Source of the DNA: Orobanche coerulescens
Taxonomy: Eukaryota > Streptophyta > Magnoliopsida > Lamiales > Orobanchaceae
DNA: 64,000 bases
Direction: 5' to 3'
Assembly (NCBI GenBank): GCA_033398695.1
Contig: CM065802.1
Span: 141,036,096 to 141,100,095 of the forward strand
A model generated the notes under the pieces. That model saw only the letters and a list, made by a program, of their open reading frames with translations, ran no database searches and was not told the origin of the DNA. A program made the translations under genes and the position numbers. Of this stretch, positions 11,422 through 23,838 are shown in pieces. The first letter of the stretch is position 1. Each line of letters starts with the position of its first letter.

Positions 11422-13765
11422 TGTAATACCCGGTTGTAATTCATTCATTTTCATTCAGTAATTATCAGTCTGTAATTGTCACTCAGGGTATTTTCACTCA
11501 ATTATAATCATTCATCAATCATGTTATTTCACCGTGTTCACCGTTCGGAAAAACTTCGAGTTGTGTATCGTTATTGTTCATTGTTTCAACTTTCCTCATA
11601 TGAGTTCGACTTTGTTAGATCACCATTAATTTTTGGTAACTCTAAAAATTCTAAATCTTTGCAGTATTATAGAGCATCGAGTTATCTTTCCAATGGTTCA
11701 AACGGTGAGTCAATCGGAGTCCGGACGAGAGAGTTATGGTCGTTTTAGCTCACCCGCTCATTTTTTCAGCTTTTGGCCGATCACTGCCGACCGGACTCGG
11801 TCGTGTCGTCCGACACGGCCCGTGCCGTACTCGTCCGGAAGGTGCCGAAGTATCTGCCACGTGACTCGACCGTGTCGTTTGGCACGGCCGAGTCGAACCC
11901 TTCCGGATAGGCGAATCGTCGCCCGGCCACGCCCGACCGTGTCGCCTGCACGGCCGAGTCATGCCGAAGTCGCCGTCGGACGGGTCATCGCCGGTAGGCC
12001 CTCCGCGCCGCGACCATGTCAAGCCGGACACGGTCGAGTCCTGTCGGCCACTGTCGGCCGGTATGCGACACGGCCGTGCCGATCGGCACGGCCGTGTCCG
12101 GCAGGTAGTCAACCCCTATAAATTCATTTTTGAGCATTTCACTCATTCCTTCGATTTTTCCACCTTTACGAGAGAGAGAGGCTTGAGGGAGAGTTTTCTT
12201 CATCAATTATCATTTGAGTGTGTATTTTCATCACCTTCAATCATTTGGGAAGCTTGGATACTCGATTAAACTCGTGTTCTTCGGATCGAAGTGATTGGAT
12301 ATTCAAGAGGTAATTTCTTGACACTTTGGACTTCGATTTTGTGTTGAGATATGATGTTTTGGACGTTTTAATCATGTTATATGAAGGGATATGTATATGA
12401 TTATGAGTTTGTATAAGGATTCATTGGATTATCGAATGATTATTCAAGAACACTTTGATTATCGAGTTGAAATTGGGGGTTTTCGATTAATTGTCGTTAT
12501 AATCACGTTTTCGGATATTCATTTCGGATTATTGATCATTTGGAAGGTGTTTATTGGTTTGAAACACCTCTTGGGGGATTTGATAGTGGTTCATTGAGAT
12601 TTGATTGTAAACAATCGGAATTTGGCCACAACGTATTCGATATAATGCCCCAATGAACTTAGTTTAATCGTATCGACGTTTTGAGTTCGTTATATTCGTG
12701 TTTGATTCGTATATTGAACGAGTTGTTGGATATTGTATAATTCAAGGTTGTTCGAGCGACCGATATCTCAATTGGGACGTTGTTCGTGGAAGGATAATTG
12801 TCACCGGTATTGTGTAAGTTAATTCTTACTCGGTTAAAAGGATGTTCATTCCTTTTGTCGTTGTTCATTCATAATCGTAACTCATTCATCATTGTATTAA
12901 CCGTATCAAAACTTGTCATTGTCAATTAATCACCTCAGTCATAAGGAACGACGGTTCCGACCATTTCATTGAGCTATCATTCATTTCACCATCATTTAAT
13001 CTTGGTGAGTCATTATTCATTTTCGTTGTCACTTTTGTCATATTGTGGCATTCCGGGTCATACTGGCGTGCCGGTTGGTATGTGTAGGATTTTCATGTCG
13101 GGCACATTATAGTCGTGTGTTGGTTGGTGGCCTCACATTGGGTGTGCACACGAGTTGATGGCTTCGTGAGATCGATTAGGTACAAGACCACACGTGTATT
13201 CGATCGATACTCGTTGGTGGCTTGTGCACGGACACATTTCCATCCGGACGTAGTGTGGCGCCATTCCTTTGAGCCGCATCGATAGTCGATTCATATAGCA
13301 TGTTTGATTGCATATGTTCGACAGATAATTCATAATTTCGTATATATCATGATTGTGTATTTTCAACCCTTGAGGATTGTTGTTACGTAAATCCGGCCCG
13401 TTGGGGATCTTTGTTTCAGTCATGGTAAGGCTAAGGCACGGGAGAGCACGGTGACGGCGAGAGTCAGTGATACTAGTAGGGGCCCGTCTTATTGATCATT
13501 TATGTTTCCTTTATTTATTCCGCTGCAGACTTTCCGTTTGAATACTCGTTTCATTCAGTGTTGTGTATTTTATCGTCACATAAGATGCACATGTATTCTA
13601 TTTTATCCTGGGTGTGTTGTATGAAACTCCTAATCGGAGTAATTGATGTTGTAATGTGGTTCGGTACTACATTTACCCTGTGTAATTCATCCTTTTTCAT
13701 TCGCCTGGTGGGTCCCAGTCGGGGGTCCACGGCACTGTAATATCCGCCTAGTTTGGGGTGTTACA
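11422..13765 (+). repeat. Family A LTR shared by two tandem A copies
   Basis: This 2344-bp LTR begins TGTAATACCCGG and ends TTTGGGGTGTTACA. It is nearly identical to 18968-21315. It is the 3' LTR of the truncated copy on its left and the 5' LTR of the copy on its right. The TATA box (TATAAAT) is at 12117-12123, directly downstream of a GC-rich palindrome region (about 11780-12100). A possible leader intron runs from AG|GTAATT (12310) to TTGTTTCAG (13420). ORFs inside, including antisense ones across the GC-rich part, are low-complexity and not convincing genes. Confidence 0.9.
11780..12105. repeat. GC-rich palindrome cluster upstream of A LTR TATA box
   Basis: Repeated GACACGG, CACGGCCGTG and related inverted motifs fill about 320 bp. 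The last is a perfect 32-bp palindrome at 12067-12098, centred on GATC and containing CACGGCCGTG in each arm. The equivalent region at 19330-19650 carries the same arrangement, with one extra base in its palindrome. It sits where the minus-strand A LTRs have the TARCGYRCGYTA array. Confidence 0.85.
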
Positions 13766-14257
13766 GAGTTGGTATCGGAGCGTGGTTTTGAATACTACCT
13801 TCCGAGTCATGTCTCATTTGAAATCATCGTCATCAGACTAGTATCATTGGACTTTCGCGTCACGTGTGACCTGTGCAGATGCCGAGCCAATCAGACCGAA
13901 AGAACTGTAAGATTTCTAACGCCATGGTATAATTTCTGGCAATTATCATTCACTCATAATTTATCAGTTAACAATCCTGAAACATCATTTTCATTTTGAC
14001 CAGGACGGTCATTTTAACTCATTAATCACTCAACTCATTTCATTACTCGGTTGTTGATATGGAAGATCATATAATTAATCTTGTTAACTTGTTCAAGATA
14101 ATCATTTCAATAATTTCATCAGACATCATGTCACCTCGATTAATCGTTCATGTAAACACTGTGTTAGAGCGTATGCTCATTTTCATCATTTAATGACGTA
14201 ATCATAATGTGATACTCATGCGAGATATATAATCATCATATGACTTTCCACTTCAGT
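13766..14257 (+). other. Family A primer-binding site and leader
   Basis: The primer-binding site TGGTATCGGAGC begins four bases after the LTR end (about 13770-13781). The leader extends to the gag ATG at 14258. Its reverse complement is found at 1-169 and at 31083-31552. No coding sequence. Confidence 0.8.
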
Positions 14258-15560
14258 ATGGAAAGGGCTGGCAGAGGACGTGGAGGACGAGGCCGTGGAG
14301 CGGGCCGAATCCCGAGAACTCGTGCAAATACTCGTGCAAATGCCAGGAATAATGCTAATTCATCAAGCAGCGATGCTGCCACTCATTCACCTGGACGCGA
14401 TCATTCACTGTCGGGGAGTCGTACCCGGGACACGGCTCAGTCAGAGGGTGTCCGGGTTGACCCACTCGCATTTTTGCAGGGCATGATGGCCCAAATGACC
14501 CAGATGGCTCAGTTGATGGAGACGATGCATAACTCCGTCAATCAAAATCAGCAGGCTCCTCCGCCGCCATCTCAGAGGCAAGAGAGGGGTGTAAGCAATA
14601 TCATTAGCGATATCTCTCGCCAGCGACCACCTACTTTTGAGGGCTCATCTGAGCCGGCGGATATTGTTCATTGACTTGAGCATTTTGAGAAGTTATTTGC
14701 TATGGTGGATTGCCCTGAAGGGCATAAAGTTTCAGTTGCGGCTTACTATCTCGGTAAGAGCGCTCATTCATGGTGGTTATCGTTGAAGCCCACAGACGGA
14801 ACATGTACTTGGGATCGATCAAGACTCTCATGATGGAGAGGTACTATCCGGCCCCACTCGGGAGGCCAAGTTGTCGGAATTACTCACTCCCGACCTTTCG
14901 GCGGATGATGATGTTCTCGCCATCGCCGAAAAATTTCAGAACTTCTTCCGTTCGCCTCATCTATCATTCACTCGAAGCGGACAAGATCAAGTATTTGACA
15001 AGAGGCTGAAACCCCGTATGAGACTTCAGTTACTTAATCATAACTGTGCCACTCTGGCCGAGTTCATTGAGAAGGCTCTTACTTACGAGCTTACGGCTAA
15101 GGAAATTGCTAAGCAGCAACCTTCGTCTGCTAGCAAGAAGTCCAAGAACCGTAATCAGTCTGACGGGAGTCAGGCCACTTTCAAGAAACCACGTGCGGGC
15201 TCTACTTTTTCTGAGCGACCTCCCACGACGTCTAAACCCGCGGAATCTCAGTCACGAGCGGCCAGTTCGGCCATCACCTGTTTCAACTGTGAGGAACAGG
15301 GTCATTTCAGCACCAAGTGTCCGAAACAGTCTGTCACGTGCCACAACTGTGGGAATGCTGGGCATAGGGCCCGTTTTTGCCGTAGGGACTCTAAACCCAC
15401 TCCGGCGTCATCTCAAGCCCCAGGTCATTCAGCGGTGCAGAATCAGGCCACTCAGTCAGCGTCGTTCAAGACGACAGGAGCTAAAGGCGGAGCCAAGAGC
15501 TATCAGACGGGAGCGTCCGGTTCGGGGGCCGGCAAGCCCCGAATTTATGAGATGAAGAAG
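14258..15560 (+). pseudogene. Family A gag, plus-strand copy, broken
   Basis: The ATG at 14258 gives MERAGRGRGGRGRGAGR, an Arg/Gly-rich N-terminus matching the minus-strand copy at 31082. The capsid region contains RQRPPTFEGSSEPADIVH, then a TGA stop at about 14672 where the other copy has Trp. The frame shifts near 14820-14870 and resumes as ORF 14871-15983. Two CCHC zinc knuckles follow, CFNCEEQGHFSTKC and CHNCGNAGHRARFC (about 15280-15385), for RNA binding. The nucleocapsid-to-protease part is open, so only the capsid half is disrupted. Confidence 0.86.
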
Positions 15561-15983
15561 ACCGATGATCCCGAGGCCCGAATGATCTCAGGTACACTCG
15601 ATATTCTATCTCAACCTGTGTGTACCCTTTTTGATACTGGTGCATCTCATTCATTCATTTCCGAGTCATGTTTGAGTAGACTACGTCTGGGTAGTGCTAC
15701 TAGTTGTGAGCCTTATGTCATTGGCCTACCTGATGGTAGACGAATTATCGGTAATCGTGAGATTCAGAATTGTCCGATTCAGTTTCATGGTCGTGTATGG
15801 CCAGCGGACCTAATCGTAGTAGATTTGCCAAGGGACGACGTTATCTTGGGTATTGACTGGATGGATCGTCATGATGCCATCATTAGTGTCCGTAAGCGTA
15901 TGGTCACTATCATTTCAGATGATGGGGTCGAATGTGTTTTTCAGGGAGGTAATCCCTACATTGCAGTAAAGTCATTAATTTGA
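15561..15983 (+). pseudogene. Family A protease, plus-strand copy
   Basis: This is a retropepsin domain in the same open frame as the nucleocapsid. The active-site motif [14 protein letters not shown] lies at about 15620-15661, and the second block [18 protein letters not shown] at about 15835-15890. The frame ends at 15981-15983, just after CVFQGGNP, because of small deletions relative to the minus-strand copy, which reads on into the linker and RT. Confidence 0.84.
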
Positions 15984-16940
15984 TGAAAGCGAGACGGTTA
16001 CTCCAGGATGTGTTGGTTATTGGTGCTATATGACCAAAACCGAAAAATCATCGATTGTTGTCGGATATTCGGTTGTGAGAGAATATGCCGATGTATTTCC
16101 AGACGAGTTACTGGTTTACCTCCACAGAGAGATGTGGAATTCACGATCGAGTTGGAGCACAGTACGTCTCCGATATCGAAGGCACCGTCTTGGATGGCCC
16201 CGACCAAATGCGGGAGTTGAAGAATCAACTTGAAGAATTGTTCGAGAAAGGTTATATCCGACCGAGTGCGTCTCCGTGGGGAGCACCGGTCGCTTTGTCA
16301 AAAAGAAGGATGGTTCTTTTCGCTTGTATCGATTATCGGGAGTTGAATAGGGTGACAATCAAGAATAAGTATCCTTTACCCCGTATCGATGACCTTTTGA
16401 TCAACTTCAGGAGCTTCGGTATTTTCCAAGATCGACTTAAGATCTGGATATCATCACCGCGGATTCGAGAGTCGGATATCGCGAGGACGGCGTTCGAACA
16501 CGCTATGGTCATTTTGAGTTCGTAGTTATGCCGTCGGACTAACTAATGCACTGCGTATTCATGGAACTAATGAATCGGGTCTTCATCGACTTTTTGGATC
16601 GATTTGTTGTTGTCTTCATCGATGACATTTTGATTTATTCTCGTAACCGAGAGGAACACGAGATTCATCTTCATCGAGTTCTCGGCGTGTTGAGACGAGA
16701 GCAACTCTATGGAAAGTTTTCCAAATGCGAGTTACGGATGTCAAGTGACTTTTCTCGGACATGTAATTTCATCGGACGGAGTTCGTGTCGACCCTCGAAG
16801 ACGGAGGCTATCCGAGACCGGTTACCTCCGAAGAATGTTAAGGAGATCCGAAGTTTTCTCGGATTAGCGGGCTATTATCGGCGATTTGTGGAGGGATTTT
16901 CTAAAATCGCTCAACCCTTGACGAACCTTTGCGAAGGATA
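15984..16940 (+). pseudogene. Family A reverse transcriptase, plus-strand copy, multiply frameshifted
   Basis: RT is recognisable only in pieces across all three frames: [20 protein letters not shown] (about 16220-16285), [20 protein letters not shown] (about 16323-16382), and the catalytic [17 protein letters not shown] (about 16612-16662). The segment [20 protein letters not shown] ends near 16914. Against the intact minus-strand copy, many differences are one- or two-base losses, or CAG-to-CGG type substitutions. The density is unlike that of the flanking LTRs and integrase. Confidence 0.82.
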
Positions 16941-17370
16941 AGAAATACACGTGGTCCGACGCGCGTGTCAGCGGAGTTTTGAGGAACTCAAGAGCCGATT
17001 AATGTCGCACTGTACTTTCCTTGCCACGGGGACGGAGGGATTTGTGGTTTATAGTGATGCGTCAGACGGGGTCTCGGATGTGTACTCATGCGAGAATGGG
17101 AAGGTTATTGCTTATGCTTCACGACAATTGAGACCTTACGAGATTAATTATCCGACCCACGACCTTGAGCTAGCGTAGTGGTGTTTGCTTTGAAAATTTG
17201 GCGTCATTATCTTTATGGCGTTACTTGTCGATATTCACCGATCATAAAAGTTTAAAGTATATATTTACTCGAAGGAGTTAAATATGCGTGAGGCGGTGGT
17301 TAGAACTAATCAAGGATTATGATATTGAGATCCTTTACCCCCGGGCAAGGCGAACGTTGTCGCCGACGCC
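16941..17370 (+). pseudogene. Family A RNase H, plus-strand copy, broken
   Basis: RNase H is recognised by [10 protein letters not shown] and [15 protein letters not shown] (about 17030-17140), but the frame is lost at about 17175 (CTAGCGTAG where the other copy has CTAGCAGCCG). Further losses occur at 17228, 17271, 17287 and 17338. Most involve a missing or changed A in CAG. Confidence 0.82.
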
Positions 17371-18938
17371 TTGAGTCGTAAGTCCGTTCAGGAGCAGATG
17401 CTTGCTCGTTTAACAGTTCAGAAGGAGCTTCAGCAGGAATTCCTTAGACCCGAGATCGAGGTCTGGCTTCAGCGAATTCAGGGACAACTTTGTATGTTAG
17501 AGATTTCATCGTCACTTGAGGAGGTAATCAGAGAGAATCAGAGTTCAGACCCTTCATTGTTGCGCATCCGTGAGGATGTGACTCAGGGGAAAGCCCCTGG
17601 ATTCGTGGTCCACGAGGACGGACTTTTGAGGTTTAAGAACCGGTTGTGCGTACCGGCGAATGAAGAGTTGAAAAACTCGATTTTGAGAGAAGCTCATGCT
17701 ACCCCTTATTCTGTTCACCCGGGGTCTAGCAAGATGTATAAAGACTTGAAACAAAATTACTGGTGGAGTAATATGAAGCGAGAAGTCGCGGAATTTGTTT
17801 CGAGATGCTTAACTTGCCAGCAAGTCAAGATTGAACATCAGCGACCGGCGGGTATGCTGAAACCTCTCCCTATTCCAGAGTGGAAATGGGAAGACATTTC
17901 TATGGATTTCATCACGAGTTTGCCGACGAGTCGTCGTGGCATGAATACGATCTGGGTGATTGTGGACCGCTTAACTAAATCAGCTCATTTTCTTGAGATT
18001 AAGGATACTTGGGGTCCCGAGAGACTTGCCCAGCTATTCATCAAAGAGATTGTGAGACTACACGGTACTCCTAAAAGTATCGTTTCCGATCGTGACGGAT
18101 GCTTTGTGTCACATTTTTGTAAATCAGTTCATCGTGCTATGGGAACTCAGCTTAATCTCAGTACTGCCTTTCATCCTCAGTCCGACGGACAATCAGAGAG
18201 GACTATTCAGACATTAGAGGACATGTTGAGAGCTTGCGTCCTCGATTGGAAGGATGATTGGGAAGCCCAACTACCATTGATCGAGTTCACGTATAATAAT
18301 AGTTGGCATGCTTCCATTAAGATGGCACCTTACGAGGCCTTGTACGGTCGTCGTTGTCGCTCTCCTTTGTGTTGGGATGACTTGTCAGAATCAATCGGCA
18401 CCGAGCCCGATATGCTTATAGCCGCCCGGGAAAAGGTAGCTTTGATCAAGAGTCGTTTGTTGACCGCTCGAGTCGACGAAATCATATGCAGATAACCGTC
18501 GTCGACCATTAGAGTTCGAGGCTAGTGACCATGTGTTGGTCAAGGTATCCCAGTCGTGGTATCTTCCGTTTTGGGAAGAGGGAAAGTTGAGTCCGAGATT
18601 CATTGGACCGTTTGAGATTTTGGATCGAGTAGGCGAGTTAGCTTATCGATTGGCTTTACCTCCGGCGTTGAGCCGAATTCATAATGTGTTTCATGTCTCT
18701 CGATTGCGTAAGTATGTTGCCGACCGAGTCACATCTCAGCCTGACGAAATCGAAATCGCCGACGACCACTCATATGAGGAGCGTCCTATACGAGTCTTAG
18801 AGCGGCGAATCAAACAGCTTGAGAAATAAGACGATTCCTTTGGTTAAGATTCGGTGGTCTAGACACGGAGTCGAAGAGGCCACTTGGGAAACCGAGAAGA
18901 ATATGCGGGAGAGTTATCCCGAGTTGTTTGACCCTTAG
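17371..18938 (+). pseudogene. Family A integrase with chromodomain, plus-strand copy
   Basis: Integrase would insert the cDNA, and the chromodomain would steer it to heterochromatin. The frame is open from 17371 to 18495: zinc-binding region ([16 protein letters not shown]), DDE core ([36 protein letters not shown]). W and R residues are replaced by C in the VSDRDG segment compared with 10530-10570. A frameshift near 18465 moves the C-terminal part to ORF 18533-18829, and another near 18822 precedes the chromodomain. The natural stop is at 18936. A polypurine tract precedes the LTR at 18968. Confidence 0.86.
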
Positions 18939-18967
18939 TTTCGGGACGAAACTCTTTTAAGGGTGTA

Positions 18968-21315
18968 TGTAATACCGGTTGTAATTCATTCATTTTCATT
19001 CGGTAATTATCGATGTAATTGTCACTCGGTGTATTTTCACTCAATTATAATCATTCATCAATCATGTTATTTCACCGTGTTCACCGTTCGGAAAAACTTC
19101 GAGTTGTGTATCGTTATTGTTCATTGTTTCAACTTTCCTCATATGAGTTCGACTTTGTTAGATCACCATTAATTTTTGGTAACTCTAAAAATTCTAAATC
19201 TTTGCAATATTATAGAGCATCGAGTTAGCTTTCCAATGGTTCAAACGGTGAGTCAATCGGAGTCCGGACGAGAGAGTTATGGTCGTTTTAGCTCACCCGC
19301 TCATTTTTTCAGCTTTTGGCCGATCACTGCCGACCGGACTCGGTCGTGTCGTCCGACACGGCCCGTGCCGTACTCGTCCGGAAGGTGCCGAAGTATCTGC
19401 CCACAGGACTCGACCGTGTCGTTTGGCACGGCCGAGTCGAACCCTTCCGGATAGGCCAGAATAAATGCGCCCGGCCACGCCCGACCGTGTCGTGCAGCGC
19501 AGTCGAGTCATGCCGAGTCATTGTCGGACGGGTCATTTGTCGGTGAGGCCCTCGCGCGCGACCGTGTCAAGCCGGACACGGTCGAGTCCTGTCGGCCACT
19601 GTCGGCCGGTATGCGACACGGCCGTGCCGATCGGCACGGGCCGTGTCGGCAGGTAGTCAACCTATAAATTCATTTTTGAGCATTTCACTCATTCCTTCGA
19701 TTTTTTCCACCTTTTACGAGAGAGAGGCTTGAGGGAGAGTTTTCTTCATCAATTATCATTTGAGTGTGTATTTTTCATCACCTTCAATCATTTGGGAAGC
19801 TTGGATACTCGATTAAACTCGTGTTCTTCGGATCGAAGTGATTGGATATTCAAGAGGTAATTTCTTCGACACTTTGGACTTCGATTTTGTTTTGAGATAT
19901 AATGTTTTGGACGTTTTAATCATGTTATATGAAGGGATATGTATATGATTATGAGTTTGTATAAGGATTCATTGGATTATCGAATGATTATTCAAGAACA
20001 CTTTGATTATCGAGTTGAAATTGGGGGTTTTCGATTAATTGTCGTTATAATCACGTTTTCGGATATTCATTTCGGATTATTGATCATTTGGAAGGTGTTT
20101 ATTGGTTTGAAACACCTCTTGGGGGATTTGATAGTGGTTCATTGAGATTTGATTGTAAACAATCGGAATTTGGCCACAACGTATTCGATATAATGCCCCA
20201 ATGAACTTAGTTTAATCGTATCGACGTTTTGAGTTCGTTATATTCGTGTTTGATTCGTATATTGAACGAGTTGTTGGATATTGTATAATTCAAGGTTGTT
20301 CGAGCGACCGATATCTCAATTAGGACGTTGTTCGTGGAAGGATAATTGTCACCGGTATTGTGTAAGTTAATTCTTACTCGGTTAAAAGGATGTTCATTCC
20401 TTTTGTCGTTGTTCATTCATAATCGTAACTCATTCATCATTGTATTAACCGTATCAAAACTTGTCATTGTCAATTAATCACCTCAGTCATAAGGAGCAGC
20501 GGTTGACCATTTCATTGAGCTATCATTCATTTCACCATCATTTAATCTTGGTGAGTCATTATTCATTTTCGTTGTCACTTTTGTCATATTGTGGCATTAG
20601 GGTCATCTTGGCGTGCGGTTGGTATGTGTAGGATTTTCATGTCGGGCACATTATAGTCGTGTGTTGGTTGGTGGCCTCACATTGGGTGTGCACGAGTTGA
20701 TGGCTTCGTGAGACTGATTAGGTACAAGACCACACGTGTATTCGATCGATACTCGTTGGTGGCTTGTGCACGGACACATTTCCATCCCGGACGTAGTATG
20801 GCGCCATTCCTTTGAGCCGTACTGATAGTCGATTCATATAGCATGTTTGATTGCATATGTTCGACAGGATAATTCATAATTTCAGATATATCATGATTGT
20901 GTATTTTCAACCCTTGAGGATTGTTGTTACGTATGGCGACCCGTTGGGGATCTTGTTTTCAGTCATGGTAAGGCTAAGGCACGGGAGAGCACGGTGACGG
21001 CGAGAGTCCAAAGTGATACTAGTAGGGGCCCCTAGTCTTATTCAGTCATTTATGTTTCCTTTATTTATTCCGCTGCAGACTTTCCGTTTGAATACTCGTT
21101 TCATTCAGTGTTGTGTATTTTATCGTCACATAAGATGCACATGTATTCTATTTTATCCTGGGTGTGTTGTATGAAACTCCTAATCAGAGTAATTGATGTT
21201 GTAATGTGGTTCGGTACTACATTTACCCTGTGTAATTCATCCTTTTTCATTCGCCTGGTGGGTCCCAGTCGGGGGTCCACGGCACTGTAATATCCGCCTA
21301 GTTTGGGGTGTTACA
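18968..21315 (+). repeat. Family A 3' LTR, plus-strand copy
   Basis: This 2348-bp LTR pairs with 11422-13765. The TATA box is at 19663-19669, and the same GC-rich palindrome cluster lies upstream. It ends TTTGGGGTGTTACA at 21315, followed by GAACAGGAG, where element C coding resumes. GAACA (21316-21320) is therefore the likely right target duplication; the left one has been deleted. Differences from the other LTR are concentrated at CAG/CTG sites. Confidence 0.9.
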
Positions 21316-23260
21316 GAACAGGAGAGGAGTTTTGAGGAATTGAAGAAGAGATTGGTTTCTGCTCCTATACTTAGTTTACCTTCTGGATCTGGTGGTTACC
21401 AAATCTATAGCGATGCTTCAAAGAAAGGTCTTGGATGTGTACTGATGCAACATGGAAAGGTTATCGCTTATACATCACGACAGCTGAAACCTTATGAGAC
21501 CAATTATCCCACTCATGATTTAGAGTTGGCAGCGGTGGTGTTTGCCCTGAAAATTTGGAGGCATTATCTTTATAGAGAGACATGTGACATCTTCACTGAT
21601 CATAAGAGCCTCAAGTATATCTTTACTCAGATGGAGCTGAATATGAGACAGAGGCGTTGGTTGGAATTTCTCAAGGATTACGACGCGAACATTCAGTATC
21701 ATCCAGGCAAGGCGAATGTGGTTGCTGATGCTCTTAGTAGGAAGTCTGGAATTCTGGCTAGTCTTGATATTGCACCAAAGATTATCAATGACTTGGAACT
21801 TATGGAGGTAAAACTATGTGTTCATGGGTATGATGGTTATTGGGTGAGTTTGAAGGTTGAACCTAACCTTATACTAGGAAGCTTAGAAAGCCGATGGTGA
21901 ATTGTGGTCTATAATTCAGAACTTGGAGAAAGGTAAACAGACGGAATTTCGTGTTGATGATGATGGAATTGTATGGTCTGGTGATCGTTTTTGTGTTCCT
22001 AACGATTCTTCTATTCGGGAAGCTGTGTTGTCTGAAGCACACAACTCTCCGTTCACTATTCATCCTGGTTCAACCAAGATGTATAGAGATTTGAAACAGA
22101 ACTTCTGGTGGAATGGGATGAAGCAGGATGTGGCTACATTTGTGGCCAAGTGTTTGACATGTCAGCAAGTGAAGATTGGGCATCAACGTCCTAGTGGTCT
22201 TTTACAGCCTTTAGATATTCCTACTTGGAAGTGGGATCAAATTTCCATGGACTTTGTGACAGGATTACCTCGCACACAGAATAAGCATGATGCTATTTGG
22301 GTTGTGGTTGATAGTTTAACCAAGTCAGCTCACTTTTTGCCTATTCGTAAAGATTATTCAGTTAGCAGGTTGGCAGAAATTTTTCAACAAGAGATTGTTC
22401 GACTATATGGTACACCTGCAGCTATTGTATCCGATAGAGATCCGCGTTTTACTTCTCGTTTCTGGAAGGGTTTGCAAAAGGCGTGGGGAACTAGACTCAA
22501 GTTTAGCACGGCTTTTCACCCTCAGACAGATGGTCAGACTGAACGGACAATTCAGTCTTTGGAAGATATGCTGAGGTCTTGTGCTCTTGAATGGACGGGT
22601 AATTGGGATGAATACTTATGTCTGGTGGAGTTTGCTTATAACAGCAGTTGGCATGCTAGTATCAAAGGTGCCCCGTTTGAACTATTGTATGGACGAAAGT
22701 GTAGAGCACCTATCTGTTGGAACGAAGTTGGGGAAAGACTTATCGAAGGTCCTGAATTTATTGAGATAACTAACGAGAAGGTTGCCATTGCTAAGGAGAA
22801 ACTCAAAGAAGCAAGGGCACGACAAAAGAGTTATGCAGATCGTCATTGGAAGGACCTAGCATTTAATGTTGGGGATCATGTTTTCCTTAAGGTGTTACCG
22901 TGCAGAGGTGTTAAACGCTTTGGTATTAAGGGGAAGTTGAGTCCGCGCTTCATCGGGCCGTTTGAAATCTTAGAGCATGTTGGTGAAGTTTCGTATCGTT
23001 TGGCGTTACCTCCTCAGCTATCTCATGTGCATGATGTTTTCCATGTGTCTCTTCTAAGAGGCTACAATTATCATCCGCTTCATGTGATTTCATATCCGTT
23101 GGATCAGATCCGTGATGACTTATCATTTGTTGAAGAACCTGAGGCTATTTTAGACCGTCAGGAAAGAGTCATGAGAAACAAAGTCATTCCGTTTGTCAAA
23201 ATTCTTTGGAAGAATCATCCTGAGCGCGAAGCTACTTCGGAGACCGAAGAATCTATGTGA
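21316..23260 (+). pseudogene. Element C RNase H, integrase and chromodomain
   Basis: Coding resumes after the A insertion with [18 protein letters not shown], then RNase H ([33 protein letters not shown]). Integrase follows ([56 protein letters not shown]). The C-terminal segment VKILWKNHPEREATSETEES resembles a group II chromodomain, with Ser where Trp is usual. One frameshift at about 21895-21905 separates ORF 21340-21900 from 21902-23260. This copy is otherwise well preserved. A polypurine tract (TTTTTAGAGGGGAAGAG, about 23341-23357) leads to the 3' LTR. Confidence 0.88.
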
Positions 23261-23358
23261 GCTAGCTACCCGCATTTCTTTCTGTGACTTGGTATGTTCT
23301 TGTTTAATCATTTCATTTCAATTTCGCGGATGAAATTTTCTTTTTAGAGGGGAAGAGT

Positions 23359-23838
23359 TGTAAAACCCTAAAATCTGGTTTCACATTTTTTATAACTAAT
23401 TTGATTTTTACCTAAGTTTATATTATGATTAATAAATAATTAAAACTATATGTTATGAAATAAAATACAAATTATTAATATTTATCCTAATCTATGCTTA
23501 ACTAAAATACTTTACGTTTTCCTTAGCCTATCCTATTGATACAAACGACACATTTTTTTTATTGTAAAACATACACACGTTTTTGTCTAGAACCGAAATC
23601 TATGCATGTCTATTCCATATATATACGTTTTGACTTACACACTTCAGCAAGATAAGACCAAATATTCATGTGTATATCATTTCTTTTAGAAGATATGATT
23701 TTATCCCTTGCCTAAACAAACATACACGGCTTTCCTTTTCCTTCACACGGTTTTTCCTTATAATTTGTACGCTTCATTCCCTCCTTATCACACAATATTC
23801 AGCCTCCTCTTCTCCCTATAAATATTGAAACATAACTC
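23359..23838 (+). repeat. Element C 3' LTR, left part
   Basis: This begins TGTAAAACCCTAAAATC and matches 6343-6820 of the 5' LTR. It is cut just after the TATA box by the minus-strand A element. The remainder is at 34040-36071. Confidence 0.9.

Noticed and set aside
11750..12121. Sense and antisense ORFs (162 and 120 codons) in the GC-rich part of the A LTR
   Set aside because: They are rich in Arg, Pro and Thr from palindromic GC repeats, and open frames on both strands reflect composition. The colinear copy at 19279-19546 does not keep the frames.
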